A program made the position numbers and the translations under genes. The notes below the pieces were generated by a model, which saw only the letters and a list, made by a program, of their open reading frames with translations, was not told where the DNA came from and made no database searches. A DNA stretch of 64,000 nucleotides, taken from assembly GCA_004556655.1 (NCBI GenBank), contig SFGF01000001.1:86692-150691 (forward strand). The letters run 5' to 3'. This DNA comes from Lachnospiraceae bacterium (lineage in GTDB: Bacteria; Bacillota; Clostridia; Lachnospirales; Lachnospiraceae). Below are positions 63,834 through 64,000 of the stretch, piece after piece (positions within the stretch are counted from its first letter, which is position 1; every line of letters begins with the position of its first letter).

Positions 63834-64000
63834 ATGAATGTAAAATGGACGAATATTATTTTCGTTTTGCGTTATGGAGATGAAACTCTCCATTTGTGGA
63901 GGCCTCTGCTGAACACAAATGTTCAGAGAGGTTCATCGCAATGTTTAACGCAACGAAACACAATATTCGTCCATTTCACATTCATGTTTTCATAAACATG
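63834..64000. repeat. Long branched inverted repeat at the right edge
   Basis: ATGAATGT and ACATTCAT (63834-63841, 63978-63985) are the outer ends of a near-perfect stem. It continues through AAATGGACGAATATT with its complement, then TTCGTTTTGCGTTA with one bulge. Two hairpins lie inside: ATGGAGA/TCTCCAT (6-base loop) and CCTCT-g-CTGAACA/TGTTCAGAGAGG (CAAA loop). A further hairpin CATGTTT/AAACATG ends at 64000. No coding frame is supported. The 60 bases before it (63774-63833) show only a short ACTTGTGAG match to copy A. Confidence 0.7.

Overview
The window looks like a chromosomal segment of a low-GC, Gram-positive Clostridia-type bacterium, most likely a Lachnospiraceae member (Roseburia/Agathobacter-like). 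The reasons are AT-rich DNA with strong AGGAGG-type ribosome sites, the cdaA-cdaR-glmM order, a YvyF-type flagellar-operon protein beside comF (which suggests a motile host), and binding-protein-dependent sugar transporters without their own ATPase. The genus is an inference. I saw no tRNA, rRNA or CRISPR array.

Region 1 (1-42652, all minus strand) is a very large cell-surface polysaccharide locus. Read in the direction of transcription, it starts with two glycosyltransferases (GTs), a polyprenol-type GT with its DUF2304 partner, and a flippase. A complete dTDP-L-rhamnose set (rfbD, rfbB, rfbA, rfbC) follows. Next come an ABC glycan exporter (permease, then an ATPase with a Wzt-type C-terminal domain), a 1004-residue three-domain WsaF-like GT, and a methyltransferase plus kinase-like/coiled-coil pair that resembles a split WbdD chain terminator. 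After these comes a second, Wzx/Wzy-type module: a long UDP-sugar 4,6-dehydratase, a polyprenyl-phosphate sugar transferase, several GT2 and GT4 enzymes, a polymerase candidate, a second flippase, a pyruvyltransferase, a Wzz-like protein, a YibB/HtrL-like protein and a PIG-L deacetylase. Large membrane proteins of unknown function end the region, including two paralogous pairs of split membrane proteins. A partial GT runs off the left edge.

Region 2 (42698-49629, minus) is housekeeping: an HPr-like phosphocarrier, glmM, cdaR (ybbR), cdaA (c-di-AMP synthase), two membrane proteins of unknown function, a YvyF-like protein and comF. A terminator and a promoter separate comF-yvyF from the cda operon. 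GlmM makes the glucosamine-1-phosphate that feeds UDP-GlcNAc, so this block supplies precursor for cell wall and surface glycan.

Region 3 (49743-52862, plus) is a three-gene ABC importer (lipoprotein, permease, ATPase) of the ABC_sub_bind/TrpXYZ type, with a near-consensus promoter and an internal terminator hairpin.

Region 4 (52859-55566) is accessory DNA. An Rpn-like PD-(D/E)XK nuclease gene is bracketed by inverted copies of a structured repeat. Beside it lies a decayed SGNH/CE2-type acetyl esterase pseudogene.

Region 5 (55812-63385) is a peptidoglycan amino-sugar salvage cluster: murR (plus) facing murK, namZ, a CUT1-type sugar ABC importer without ATPase, and murQ (minus). NamZ lacks a signal peptide, so muropeptide disaccharides are probably imported first and cut inside the cell. 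MurK then phosphorylates the sugars and MurQ removes the lactyl ether. A near-consensus promoter and two palindromes 31 bp apart lie upstream of murQ.

Region 6 (63467-64000) holds a solo copy of the nuclease-associated repeat, followed by a different long, branched inverted repeat at the right edge.
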